From Herbaspirillum sp. meg3 (GTDB taxonomy: Bacteria > Pseudomonadota > Gammaproteobacteria > Burkholderiales > Burkholderiaceae_D), in assembly GCF_002257565.1 (NCBI RefSeq), contig NZ_CP022736.1, forward strand, positions 5,146,001-5,210,000: a stretch of 64,000 nt of DNA, given 5' to 3'. The first letter of the stretch is position 1. Every line of letters starts with the position of its first letter. A program made the position numbers and the translations under genes. Shown here in pieces: positions 1 through 7,893 of the stretch. The notes under the pieces were generated by a model. That model made no database searches. It saw only the letters and a program-made list of their open reading frames with translations, and was not told where the DNA came from.

Positions 1-46
1 GTGTTCGGACGCGATGCTTCGGAGAGTGGCCCCGCCCTCCCGGGGT

Positions 47-808
47 TCACTTGCCTCCTGTAACATCGAGGAAAGTACCTGTGATGAAGGAAGCCTCGGC
101 GCCGGCCAGCCACAGAATCGCCCGTGCCACCTCTTCGGGCTGGCCTCCTCTTCCCATGGGAATCGAATCCTTGACGCGATCCACCCGCCCCGGCTCTCCG
201 CCGCTGGCATGCATATCGGTGTAGATGTGCCCGGGGCGAATGCAATTAACACGTATTCCTTCCCGCGCCACCTCCTTGGCAAAGCCGGTAGTGAAGGTCT
301 CAAGCGCGCCTTTCGATGCGGCGTAGTCCACATATTCGTTGGGGCTGCCGAGCCGGGCCGAGGCCGATGAGATGTTGATCACGGAGCCGCCCCGACCGTT
401 GTGACGATACGACATGCGCTTCGCCGCTTGCTGCGCACAGAGGATGGGGCCGATCGCGTTGACGGCGAAGATGCGCCGCACCCGCTCGACATCGAGATAC
501 TCCACGCGGGACTGTAGCCCAAGCACCGCAGCGTTGTTGACCAACACGTCGATCCGGCCGAACTCACGGTCGATCGCGGCGAATAGTTGTGCGACCTGTT
601 CCGGATCGGCACTGTCTGCGCGCACACTTAAGGCACGCCGGCCGAAAGCTTCCACCTCCACCGTCACCGCGCGAGCGGCGGGTTCGTTGGAAACGAAGCT
701 AATCGCCACGTCGTAGCCTTGTGCGGCGGCAAGCCGTGCAGTCGCGGCGCCGACGCCACGGCTACCGCCCGTTATCAGTATGAGCGGCGCCTGAGAGACA
801 GTATTCAT
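47..808 (-). CDS. SDR-family NAD(P)-dependent oxidoreductase
   Basis: A 253-residue classical short-chain dehydrogenase/reductase. The cofactor-binding TGGSRGVG lies at residues 13-20, NNAA at 91-94, the catalytic serine in ISSAS near 147, and the YxxxK pair at Tyr162/Lys166, so the active site is complete. The C-terminal GGQPEEVARAILWL and the TGTFLDVTGG ending are typical of FabG-like sugar or acyl SDRs. I chose the ATG at 808 because GGAGG lies a few bases upstream; the open frame runs further up, but that part reads as a shadow of the neighbouring transporter. The cytoplasmic substrate cannot be deduced. It follows the EamA exporter on the same strand with a 74-base gap, so the two may share a transcript. 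Confidence 0.9.
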   Translation of the reverse strand: MNTVSQAPLILITGGSRGVGAATARLAAAQGYDVAISFVSNEPAARAVTVEVEAFGRRALSVRADSADPEQVAQLFAAIDREFGRIDVLVNNAAVLGLQSRVEYLDVERVRRIFAVNAIGPILCAQQAAKRMSYRHNGRGGSVINISSASARLGSPNEYVDYAASKGALETFTTGFAKEVAREGIRVNCIRPGHIYTDMHASGGEPGRVDRVKDSIPMGRGGQPEEVARAILWLAGAEASFITGTFLDVTGGK

Positions 809-882
809 TCGATGAACCTCCATGCTGTGATGAAATGATGAGTGAGTCGCACGGGCGAGTTCCTGGCGCTTACATGCAGACG

Positions 883-1710
883 TCAGCCGATGATGATGAC
901 GCCGGCGGCAATTACCGCGCACGCCAGCATCTTGCGGACAGTCAGGGTCTCGCCCAAGAAAAAATAGCCGATCAGCGCCGCAAACAGCACGCTGGTTTCG
1001 CGCAATGCCGACACCGCTCCCATGGGTGCGCCGGACATGGCGTAGATGACGATTCCGTAGGCCAGAAGAGAGACCAGCCCGCCGATGAAGGCGATGATGA
1101 GTCCGGGCCGCACGGTAAATAAACTGCGCGCACCGCGCAGGCCGATGTAGACCGGCGGCATCAGGATGCCCCATAAGGCGCACATCCATGCCGTGTAAGC
1201 CATCGGGGCGCCGGACAGGCGCACGCCGATGCCGTCGGTCACGCTATAGGCAGCGATGAAACATCCGGTTCCCAGCGCATAGGGCAGGCTCGGCACGGCA
1301 AGCCTGCGGCCTTTGAACGCCAGCGAAACGATGCCGCCCGACACCAGAGCAATCCCGAACAGCGCGCCCATCCCCACCCGCTCCCCCGCGAATGCCGAGG
1401 CGGCGACGGTGATCAGCAAAGGTGAGGAACCGCGCGAAATCGGATAGGTTTGCCCGAGCTCGCCAACCTGATAGCTCCTGACGAGAAACAGGTTGTAGCC
1501 GACATGTAACACCGCCGATAGTACGGCGTACATCCAGCTGGCTTTGGCGGGAGACGGCAGGAACAAGGCCATGACAGCACTGGCGATCGCTACCGCGAGA
1601 CACATGACTGTCATTGACCACAGCCTGTCGGCGCCGCCGCGCAGGAGTGCATTCCAGCCGGCATGCAAGAACGCGGCGAAGAGTACGAGCGAAATGATGT
1701 GAAAGGACAT
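883..1710 (-). CDS. EamA/DMT-superfamily transporter
   Basis: A 275-residue, almost wholly hydrophobic inner-membrane protein with about ten predicted helices in two EamA-like halves. The N-terminus has the FLHAGWNALLR pattern and the C-terminal half has the conserved LRETSVLFAALIGYFFLGE segment typical of drug/metabolite transporters. Such proteins usually export amino acids or other small metabolites; the substrate here is unknown. It lies between the GcvA-like regulator gene (74 bases upstream, same strand) and the SDR gene, so all three may form one unit. Confidence 0.85.
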   Translation of the reverse strand: MSFHIISLVLFAAFLHAGWNALLRGGADRLWSMTVMCLAVAIASAVMALFLPSPAKASWMYAVLSAVLHVGYNLFLVRSYQVGELGQTYPISRGSSPLLITVAASAFAGERVGMGALFGIALVSGGIVSLAFKGRRLAVPSLPYALGTGCFIAAYSVTDGIGVRLSGAPMAYTAWMCALWGILMPPVYIGLRGARSLFTVRPGLIIAFIGGLVSLLAYGIVIYAMSGAPMGAVSALRETSVLFAALIGYFFLGETLTVRKMLACAVIAAGVIIIG

Positions 1711-1784
1711 GCGCCATACTAAGCAAGCCGGCGCTGTGATTAAAGCGAAGTCTCCTCATCAGAGAATGAATAAATCCTCATACC

Positions 1785-2690
1785 CTATCGATAACCTTGT
1801 TCGGCCTTGCCGGATTCTGCCAGGAGCCAGTTGCGGAAACTGACGATGTGGGACTGCGATTCGATTCCTTTCGGGCAGACAAAATAGTAGGCGACCGGAG
1901 AGGGGAAAGGCACGTCGAACAGCCTGACCAGGCTACCGTCGCTGATTTCAGCTTCGACGTGGCCGCTGCGCGCCAAAGCAATCCCCTGTCCCAAGAGCGC
2001 CGCCTCGATGGTCATGTTGGTGTCGGCAAATCTGACGCTTTCCCTGAGTGCGGAAACGCCTACGCCGACATGCTGAAACCAAAGCGCCCATTTCGGCACC
2101 AGATCGGCGCCGTCACGCGTCAGCAGCGGATAGCGCAACAGGTCGGCTGGTTCGCGCGGCGCGCCAAAACGCTGCAGGAGATCGGGACTGGCGACCGGAA
2201 AAATCTGTTCCCTGAACAGAAATTCCGAGTGCAGGCCGGGATAGTGTCCATTGCCAAAACGGATCGCCACGTCAGGCTCCGAGCTGGTGAAATGGATGGC
2301 TTTGTCGCTTGTTTCCAGCGTGACTAGAATCTCAGGGTGCTGTTGCGACAGACCCGGCAATCGCGGCAGCAGCCATTTCAGCGCGAAGGAATAGGTCGTG
2401 CTGACTTTAAGCCGGACCCTGCCTTTTTGCTCTCGCAGATCAGCGAGAGTCGTCTCCAGATTCAGGAAGAACTCGCGCACGATCGGCGCCAGCGCTGCTC
2501 CCGCAGGCGTCAGGCTCAATGACTTGCCGCGTTGAAACAACTGCAATCCCCAGATCTCTTCGAGGTTCTTCAACTGATGGCTTACTGCGCTTTGGGTGAC
2601 ATGCAATTCTTCCGAAGCGGAAGTGAACGTAGCATGCCGGGTCGCAACCTCAAAGGCGCGCAAGGTAGCGGTAGGAGGCAGGTCTCTCAT
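1785..2690 (-). CDS. LysR-family regulator, GcvA-like
   Basis: A 301-residue LysR-type transcriptional regulator. The N-terminal helix-turn-helix is at about residues 8-67 (SASEELHVTQSAVSHQLKNL), followed by a periplasmic-binding-like effector domain. The start MRDLPPTATLRAFEVAARH-like pattern and LFQRGKSLSLTPAG place it with the GcvA/AmpR subgroup. It probably controls the EamA and SDR genes downstream on the same strand and may also act on the IclR-side intergenic region, but the sequence does not show its effector. Confidence 0.88.
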   Translation of the reverse strand: MRDLPPTATLRAFEVATRHATFTSASEELHVTQSAVSHQLKNLEEIWGLQLFQRGKSLSLTPAGAALAPIVREFFLNLETTLADLREQKGRVRLKVSTTYSFALKWLLPRLPGLSQQHPEILVTLETSDKAIHFTSSEPDVAIRFGNGHYPGLHSEFLFREQIFPVASPDLLQRFGAPREPADLLRYPLLTRDGADLVPKWALWFQHVGVGVSALRESVRFADTNMTIEAALLGQGIALARSGHVEAEISDGSLVRLFDVPFPSPVAYYFVCPKGIESQSHIVSFRNWLLAESGKAEQGYR

Positions 2691-2857
2691 GATGATTCCG
2701 AGGCAAGCGCATCAGCGTCACCTTTTATGAACGATAACTCATGATAGAGCATTTCGAGCATTCGCCCGGAGCCGTCGGCTTCCGGCCATTGCCGCCCTGC
2801 AATTTGCCCTCATGGCATTTCACTAGATCCGCATCGAAGTACGCCGGTACACGCAAA

Positions 2858-2879
2858 ATCTTCTCCTTTTCAAGAAGAT
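2858..2879. promoter_or_regulatory. Inverted repeat in the LysR/IclR intergenic region
   Basis: Seven-base arms ATCTTCT and AGAAGAT flank an eight-base loop inside the 296-base gap between the divergent LysR and IclR genes. It is not followed by a T run on either strand, so it is more likely a protein-binding site than a terminator. The remainder of this gap shows no gene. Confidence 0.3.
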
Positions 2880-2926
2880 GCTGCCCGATCAGGTAACCAC
2901 ATCCGGCCGGAACTCATTTACACTCA

Positions 2927-2947
2927 AATTCTCACAAAACGAGAATT
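2927..2947. promoter_or_regulatory. Candidate IclR operator palindrome
   Basis: Perfect inverted repeat AATTCTC-N7-GAGAATT ending 39 bases before the IclR start codon. IclR-family proteins usually bind short palindromes overlapping their own promoter, so autoregulation is a reasonable inference. No binding is shown by the sequence itself. Confidence 0.45.
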
Positions 2948-2986
2948 CAATTTTCAAATATGAGAAAAATGAGGAATTATCCGCCC

Positions 2987-3745
2987 ATGAACTCAGCTGC
3001 CAGCACTCCGCAAGTACCCGTCGTCGCCACCAGCGAACGCTCGCTCATGGTGTTGTCGGTCATCGCCCGGCATGGCAAACCGATCGCGGTACGCAAGCTG
3101 AAAGAACTGACCGGCTTGCCCCAAAGTACGCTGTACCGCCATCTGCTGCCGCTGAAAAAATGGGGACTGGTACAGGAGCAAGACAATTTTTATGCGCCCG
3201 GCCCATTGAGCGTGCAACTGGCCTGGGGCTTTGACCATACCTCTTATCTGGTCAGCAACGCCCAGCCGGAAATGCTGCAACTGGCCAAAAAATGCGGCGA
3301 AAGTGTCGGCCTGATGGTGGCCGTCAACGATCAGGTCACCTGTCTCGACATGGTCGATAGCGAACAATCGCTGCGCTGCTCGTTTTCCAAAGGCCGCTCG
3401 CATCCGCTGTCGCGCGGCGCGTCCGCCAAGGCGGTACTGGCCCATTTGCCCATCGCCATGGCCGACAACATCGTGCAGCGCCAATTGCATGGACAGGATG
3501 AAGACATCGCCCGCCTGCAAAAAGAACTCGCCGCCATCCGTACACAGGGTTATGCGGTCAGCGAGGGCGAAGTCGACTGGGGCGTGTGGGGTGTGAGTGC
3601 TCCCGTGTTTTACAAACCCGGCCAGGCAGCCGGTGCAATTACCCTGATGGCGCCCGCAATCCGGGCCGAAGAGCGACAGCGTGAGCTGATTGCCGCCACG
3701 GTTCATGCTGCGGCCACCATCAGCGAACGTCTTGCCTTGTTTTAA
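2987..3745 (+). CDS. IclR-family transcriptional regulator
   Basis: A 252-residue IclR regulator. The winged helix-turn-helix occupies about residues 15-75 (SERSLMVLSVIARHGKPIAVRKLKEL, then LPQSTLYRHLLPLKKWGLV; here described by parts), and the C-terminal effector domain carries the usual SRGASAKAVLAHL and EGEVDWGVWGVSAPV patterns. I start at ATG 2987 because GAGGA lies about ten bases upstream; an in-frame ATG at 2960 is possible. It is immediately upstream of the ABC-transporter and hutG-hutD genes on the same strand, which makes it their probable local regulator. Hut genes are more often controlled by GntR-type HutC, so an IclR protein here is unusual. Confidence 0.9.
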   Translation: MNSAASTPQVPVVATSERSLMVLSVIARHGKPIAVRKLKELTGLPQSTLYRHLLPLKKWGLVQEQDNFYAPGPLSVQLAWGFDHTSYLVSNAQPEMLQLAKKCGESVGLMVAVNDQVTCLDMVDSEQSLRCSFSKGRSHPLSRGASAKAVLAHLPIAMADNIVQRQLHGQDEDIARLQKELAAIRTQGYAVSEGEVDWGVWGVSAPVFYKPGQAAGAITLMAPAIRAEERQRELIAATVHAAATISERLALF

Positions 3746-3757
3746 GCACGCAGTTTG

Positions 3758-3810
3758 CAGTCGTCTCCGTAGTTACATTCAGTCGTCATATTCAGTCTTT
3801 ACAAGCAGTC
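3758..3810 (+). repeat. Four CAGTC direct repeats before the binding-protein gene
   Basis: CAGTC occurs at 3758, 3780, 3793 and 3806. The last three are spaced exactly 13 bases apart, and each is followed by a related TC- or TT-containing triplet. They lie in the 94-base gap between the IclR gene and the ABC binding-protein gene, where an operator would be expected. Chance cannot be excluded for so short a word. Confidence 0.4.
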
Positions 3811-3839
3811 ATCAGAACTATTCACTCCAGGGAGAAACC

Positions 3840-4607
3840 ATGATTCACCGCCGCCGCTTTGCCAGCATGCTCGCCGTCAGCCTTGCTTTCAGTTTCGCCG
3901 CCAGTGCTGTTCCTACACTGGCCTCCGCCCAGACTGTCGACGTCATCCGCGTCGCCACCGATGCGACGTTCCCACCGTTCGAATTCTTCAAGGACGGCAA
4001 GCGCACCGGTTTCGATATCGAACTGATCGAGCTGCTGGCCAAGACCATGCACAAGAAAGTCGAATGGACTGATATCGACTTCAAGGGTCTGATCCCGGGC
4101 TTGGTATCACGCCGCTTCGATGTTGCATCCTCGGCAATCTACATCACCGAAGAACGCCGCCGTGTCGTCAACTTCACCGATCCTTACTATCCGGGCGGCC
4201 TGGTTGTGCTGACCAAGGCCAGCAATACCTCGATCAAGCAACCGTCGGATCTGGCCGGCAAGAAAGTCTCGGTACAGGTCGGCACCAAGTCGGCCAACTA
4301 CCTGAAAGAGTATTACCCGCAAGCCGAACGCATCGAAGTCGAAAAGAATCAGGAAATGTTCAACCTGGTTGAAATCGGCCGCGCCGACGCTGCCGTCACC
4401 GGCAAACCTGCCGCCATCGAATACGCCAAGACTCGTCCCGGCATGAAGGTGCTCGACAAGCAGGTCAGCGTCGAACTGTATGGCTACGCCGTGCGCAAGG
4501 ATCTGCCGCAGCTGACCGAAGAAATGAACGTCGCGCTGAAGAAGGTCAAGCTTGACGGCAGCTACGACAAGCTGGTGCAAAAGTGGCTGTCGTCGTCGGC
4601 AAAGTAA
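3840..4607 (+). CDS. Amino-acid ABC transporter, periplasmic binding protein
   Basis: A 255-residue solute-binding protein of the polar amino-acid family (SBP_bac_3, like GlnH/HisJ). Residues 1-30 form a signal peptide with three arginines, a hydrophobic core and a cleavage site after ALAS-A-type residues. The mature start VIRVATDATFPPFEF, the GFDIELIELLAKTM segment and the SRRFDVASSAIYITEERR segment are family hallmarks. The start at 3840 has GGGAGA upstream; the frame extends upstream but only as a shadow. It is followed by its permease and ATPase and then hutG and hutD, so the ligand may be histidine, formimidoylglutamate, glutamate or a related compound. Confidence 0.92.
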   Translation: MIHRRRFASMLAVSLAFSFAASAVPTLASAQTVDVIRVATDATFPPFEFFKDGKRTGFDIELIELLAKTMHKKVEWTDIDFKGLIPGLVSRRFDVASSAIYITEERRRVVNFTDPYYPGGLVVLTKASNTSIKQPSDLAGKKVSVQVGTKSANYLKEYYPQAERIEVEKNQEMFNLVEIGRADAAVTGKPAAIEYAKTRPGMKVLDKQVSVELYGYAVRKDLPQLTEEMNVALKKVKLDGSYDKLVQKWLSSSAK

Positions 4608-4769
4608 TTTATTAAAACACTATAGAAATAAACAAAGAGCGACTGAGAAAACGTCGCCAGCAAGACGCATCGCCGCAGACAGTACGTGAGTACTCAAGCA
4701 CGAGAAGGCGATGCAACGCTGCTGGAGGCGCTTTATCAGACTCTTTATCAGGCGCCCCAAGGAGAACAG

Positions 4770-5435
4770 ATGAGCTTAGATTTTTTGCCGGTACTTGAAG
4801 GCTGGCCCGACCTGCTGCATGGCGCGATCGTGACGGTGGAAATCACCGCCGCGTCGCTGGTGCTGGGTTGCATCCTCGGCCTGCTGGTCGGCCTGGGCCG
4901 GCTGGATCGCACCAAGCGCCTGCGCTACGCCATCTGTACTGCTTACGTCACCTTCATCCGCGGCACGCCGCTGCTGGTGCAGTTGTTCCTGCTGTTCTTC
5001 GGTCTGCCGCAATTCGATATCCTGCTGCCGGCCTTCCTGTGCGGTGTGCTGGGCATGGGCATCTACTCCGGCGCGTATGTGTCGGAAATCGTGCGCGGCG
5101 CCATCCAGTCGATCGACAAAGGTCAGATGGAAGCGGCACGCTCGCTGGGTATGTCTTCCGGCAAGGCGATGCGCACCATCATCCTGCCGCAGGCCATAGT
5201 GCGCATGATTCCGCCGCTGGGCAATGAATTCATTGCGCTGATCAAGAACTCGGCACTGGTGTCGCTGCTGACCATCGCCGACCTGATGCACGAAGGCCAG
5301 AAAATCATCAGCGTGTCTTACCGCTCGCTGGAAGTCTATATCGCCGTCGCGCTGGTGTATCTGGTGCTGACCAGCCTCACCAGCATGGCCCTGCAACGGG
5401 TCGAGAAACACTTGCGCGCAGGAGGAGCAGTCTGA
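4770..5435 (+). CDS. Amino-acid ABC transporter permease
   Basis: A 221-residue inner-membrane permease of the HisM/GlnP family with about five helices. The EAA loop is visible as [20 protein letters not shown], and the segment [19 protein letters not shown] is typical. The start at 4770 is supported by AAGGAG just upstream, although the frame is open from 4686. Its stop codon overlaps the ATPase start by one base (TGATG), which implies translational coupling. Only one permease gene is present, so the transporter is presumably a homodimer of this subunit. Confidence 0.92.
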   Translation: MSLDFLPVLEGWPDLLHGAIVTVEITAASLVLGCILGLLVGLGRLDRTKRLRYAICTAYVTFIRGTPLLVQLFLLFFGLPQFDILLPAFLCGVLGMGIYSGAYVSEIVRGAIQSIDKGQMEAARSLGMSSGKAMRTIILPQAIVRMIPPLGNEFIALIKNSALVSLLTIADLMHEGQKIISVSYRSLEVYIAVALVYLVLTSLTSMALQRVEKHLRAGGAV

Positions 5436-6235
5436 TGCAGCCGTCCACAACATCGCCCATGATCAACATCACCAAACTCGGCAAATCCTTCTCCGGCCAC
5501 CGCATCCTGCATGGCATCGATCTGGAAGTCGCCGCCTCGCAAGTCGTCGTCATCATCGGCCCCAGCGGGTCGGGCAAGAGCACGCTGCTGCGCTGCTGCA
5601 ACGGGCTGGAAGTCGCCGAGGAAGGCAGCATCTCCATCTGCAATCAGGATCTGCTGGTCAACGGCAAGATGATCGCCGACCACGCCCTGAACGATCTGCG
5701 CACGCAGGTCGGGATGGTGTTCCAGTCGTTCAACCTGTTCCCGCATTTGTCGGTGCTGGAGAACGTCACGGTCGGTCCGCGCAAGATTCGCGGCACGCCC
5801 AAGGACGAAGCAGAAACCCTGGCGCGCAGCCTGCTGGCGAAAGTCGGCCTGGCCGCCAAAGCCGATGCCATGCCCGCCACCCTGTCAGGTGGACAAAAGC
5901 AGCGCGTGGCGATTGCCCGCGCACTGGCAATGCAACCGAAAGTCATGCTGTTCGACGAACCTACTTCGGCGCTCGATCCGGAACTGGTCGGTGAAGTGCT
6001 GCAAGTGATGAAAGCGCTCGCCAACGAAGGCATGACCATGATCGTGGTCACCCATGAAATGGGCTTCGCGCGTGAAGTCGCCGACGTCGTCGTGGTGATG
6101 GATCAGGGCCGCATCGTCGAGGCCGGCAAGCCAGATCAGATTTTCGTCAATCCAACGCAGGAGCGCACGCGCGGTTTCCTGCAAGCCGTATTGACGCGCA
6201 ACAACTCCTCCGCCCCGGAATCAACCGCCGCATAA
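5435..6235 (+). CDS. Amino-acid ABC transporter ATP-binding protein
   Basis: A 266-residue cytoplasmic ATPase of the GlnQ/HisP family. Walker [10 protein letters not shown] is at residues 42-50, the signature LSGGQKQR at 150-157, and Walker B VMLFDEP near 170-176, followed by the [14 protein letters not shown]-loop region and the switch histidine in VVTHEMGFA. It overlaps the permease stop by one base and completes a binding protein-permease-ATPase importer. A short gap then leads to hutG, so the importer probably feeds that enzyme. Confidence 0.94.
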   Translation: MQPSTTSPMINITKLGKSFSGHRILHGIDLEVAASQVVVIIGPSGSGKSTLLRCCNGLEVAEEGSISICNQDLLVNGKMIADHALNDLRTQVGMVFQSFNLFPHLSVLENVTVGPRKIRGTPKDEAETLARSLLAKVGLAAKADAMPATLSGGQKQRVAIARALAMQPKVMLFDEPTSALDPELVGEVLQVMKALANEGMTMIVVTHEMGFAREVADVVVVMDQGRIVEAGKPDQIFVNPTQERTRGFLQAVLTRNNSSAPESTAA

Positions 6236-6257
6236 GATAGCGACAGACAAGAAAAAT

Positions 6258-7190
6258 ATGGATCACTCTCTCTGGAACGGTCGTCTCGACCATGACAGCG
6301 CCGGCGATACACGCCGCCTGCATCAGTTGGTACGCCCCTTCGACAACAGCATCAGAAACGGCGGCGCACTGATCGGTTTCGCCTCGGATGAAGGCGTGCG
6401 GCGCAATCACGGCCGGGTTGGCGCGGCGCAAGGGCCGGACGCCATCCGCCGCATGATGGCCAACCTGCCGGCGCACCGGATTGACGCGCTGTCGGACGCC
6501 GGCAATATCGACTGCAACGACGGCGATCTGGAACAGGCGCAGCAACGCCTGGCATCCAAGATTGCCGACGTCAAATCGCAAGGCGTGTTCCCGCTGATCC
6601 TGGGTGGCGGCCATGAAGTGGCTTACGGCACCTTCCTCGGTATCACGCGCTACTTCGGCAAGGCCATGGCGCAACGCAAATTGCTGATCGTCAATTTCGA
6701 CGCCCACTTCGACCTGCGTGAAGCCGACCGTTCGACCTCCGGCACGCCGTTCAAGCAAATGGCGGAATGGTGCGAATGGGCCGACGTCGAATTCCACTAC
6801 CTCTGCTACGGCATCAGCCAGCTCGGCAACACACCAGCGCTGTTCAAGCGTGCGCGCGAACTGGATGTGGAATACGTGATGGACACCGACGTCGCACTCG
6901 GCAGTCTCAATACCCTCAATGCGCAACTGCATACGCGGCTGGAACAGGTCGACGATGTCTACCTGACTATCGACCTCGACGTCTTGCCCGGTGAAAAGGC
7001 CCCCGGCGTCTCAGCACCGGCTGCGTATGGCATGGCGCTGGAAAAAGTCGAACGGCTGGTCACCACCATCAAGGCCAGCGGCAAACTGGCGGCAGCCGAC
7101 ATCGCCGAATGCAATCCGGTCTACGACCGCGACGGCATGACGTCCAAGGTGGCGGCGCGGCTGGCGCATCTGATCCTGCAACCTGTCTGA
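6258..7190 (+). CDS. hutG: Formimidoylglutamase (arginase superfamily)
   Basis: A 310-residue ureohydrolase-fold enzyme matching HutG, which hydrolyses N-formimidoyl-L-glutamate to glutamate and formamide in histidine degradation. The manganese-binding motifs are intact: GGGHE at 116-120, NFDAHFD at 146-152 and DLDV near 239-242. The WNGRLDHD start and the GFASDEGVRRNHGRVGAAQGP segment are characteristic of formimidoylglutamase rather than arginase or agmatinase. It lies 22 bases after the ABC ATPase gene and just before hutD. The other histidine-degradation genes (hutH, hutU, hutI) are not in this window. Confidence 0.9.
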   Translation: MDHSLWNGRLDHDSAGDTRRLHQLVRPFDNSIRNGGALIGFASDEGVRRNHGRVGAAQGPDAIRRMMANLPAHRIDALSDAGNIDCNDGDLEQAQQRLASKIADVKSQGVFPLILGGGHEVAYGTFLGITRYFGKAMAQRKLLIVNFDAHFDLREADRSTSGTPFKQMAEWCEWADVEFHYLCYGISQLGNTPALFKRARELDVEYVMDTDVALGSLNTLNAQLHTRLEQVDDVYLTIDLDVLPGEKAPGVSAPAAYGMALEKVERLVTTIKASGKLAAADIAECNPVYDRDGMTSKVAARLAHLILQPV

Positions 7191-7238
7191 AATTGTAAGT
7201 TGCGGGATCACACCCGCCATTCGTCCTATACTATCTTC

Positions 7239-7811
7239 ATGCCTCAGCAGATCCCACAATCCAAGCAACGCCTGATGCGCTGGAAAAACGGCGGTGGGAT
7301 GACGTGCGAAATTCTGCGTTTTCCAGAAAACAGCTCGCTGGAATCGTTCGACTGGCGCGTCAGCGTCGCTACGGTACAGCAAGGCGGCCCGTTTTCGCTG
7401 TTCCCGGGGATCGACCGTTCACTGGCAATTCTGGAAGGCAAAGGTATCGCGCTGGATATCGCAGGCGTCTCGCAGACACTGACGCCGCGCGATCCGATAT
7501 TGCGCTTCGATGGTGCAACGAACGTCCATTCCACGCTGATCGGCGGCGGCATCGTGGACTTCAACGTCATGACGCGCCGTTCCGCCTTCACACACACGGT
7601 GGAGCAAATCACCGTCATACAGCAGACCGCCTTGCCGATGAATGGCGACGCGGTGTTGATCTATGTGGTCAATGGCAGCTGCAGCCTGGCCGACGAAACC
7701 AGACTGCATGCCGGAGATGCGGTGATGTTCACCGCTGAAGAGAAGAGTTGCATCATCGATGCCAGCGCTGCAGAACTGATGCTGGTGCGTCTGTACCGGC
7801 AGGCTGCTTAA
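7239..7811 (+). CDS. hutD: HutD/Ves-family cupin protein
   Basis: A 190-residue HutD-family protein (bicupin, same family as E. coli Ves). The family start pattern is visible in RLMRWKNGGGMTCEI, followed by FDWRVSVATVQQGGPFSLFPGIDR. HutD has been proposed to be a regulator or metabolite sensor limiting hut expression; its exact role is not settled. I place the start at ATG 7239; a TTG at 7200 in the same frame is possible and neither has a strong ribosome site. It follows hutG by 48 bases and ends the operon. Confidence 0.85.
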   Translation: MPQQIPQSKQRLMRWKNGGGMTCEILRFPENSSLESFDWRVSVATVQQGGPFSLFPGIDRSLAILEGKGIALDIAGVSQTLTPRDPILRFDGATNVHSTLIGGGIVDFNVMTRRSAFTHTVEQITVIQQTALPMNGDAVLIYVVNGSCSLADETRLHAGDAVMFTAEEKSCIIDASAAELMLVRLYRQAA

Positions 7812-7860
7812 GCAGCCCCGGCACCCCAGACAGCCGCCAACACATCAAGCCCATCAAATC

Positions 7861-7879
7861 GATCAGCCGGTGGCTGATC
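7861..7879. terminator. Weak hairpin between convergent genes
   Basis: Arms GATCAGCC and GGCTGATC flank GGT, between hutD and the convergent flavoprotein gene. There is no T run on either side, so it is at best a weak or factor-dependent terminator. Confidence 0.3.
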
Positions 7880-7893
7880 CGTCATTGGCAGGA

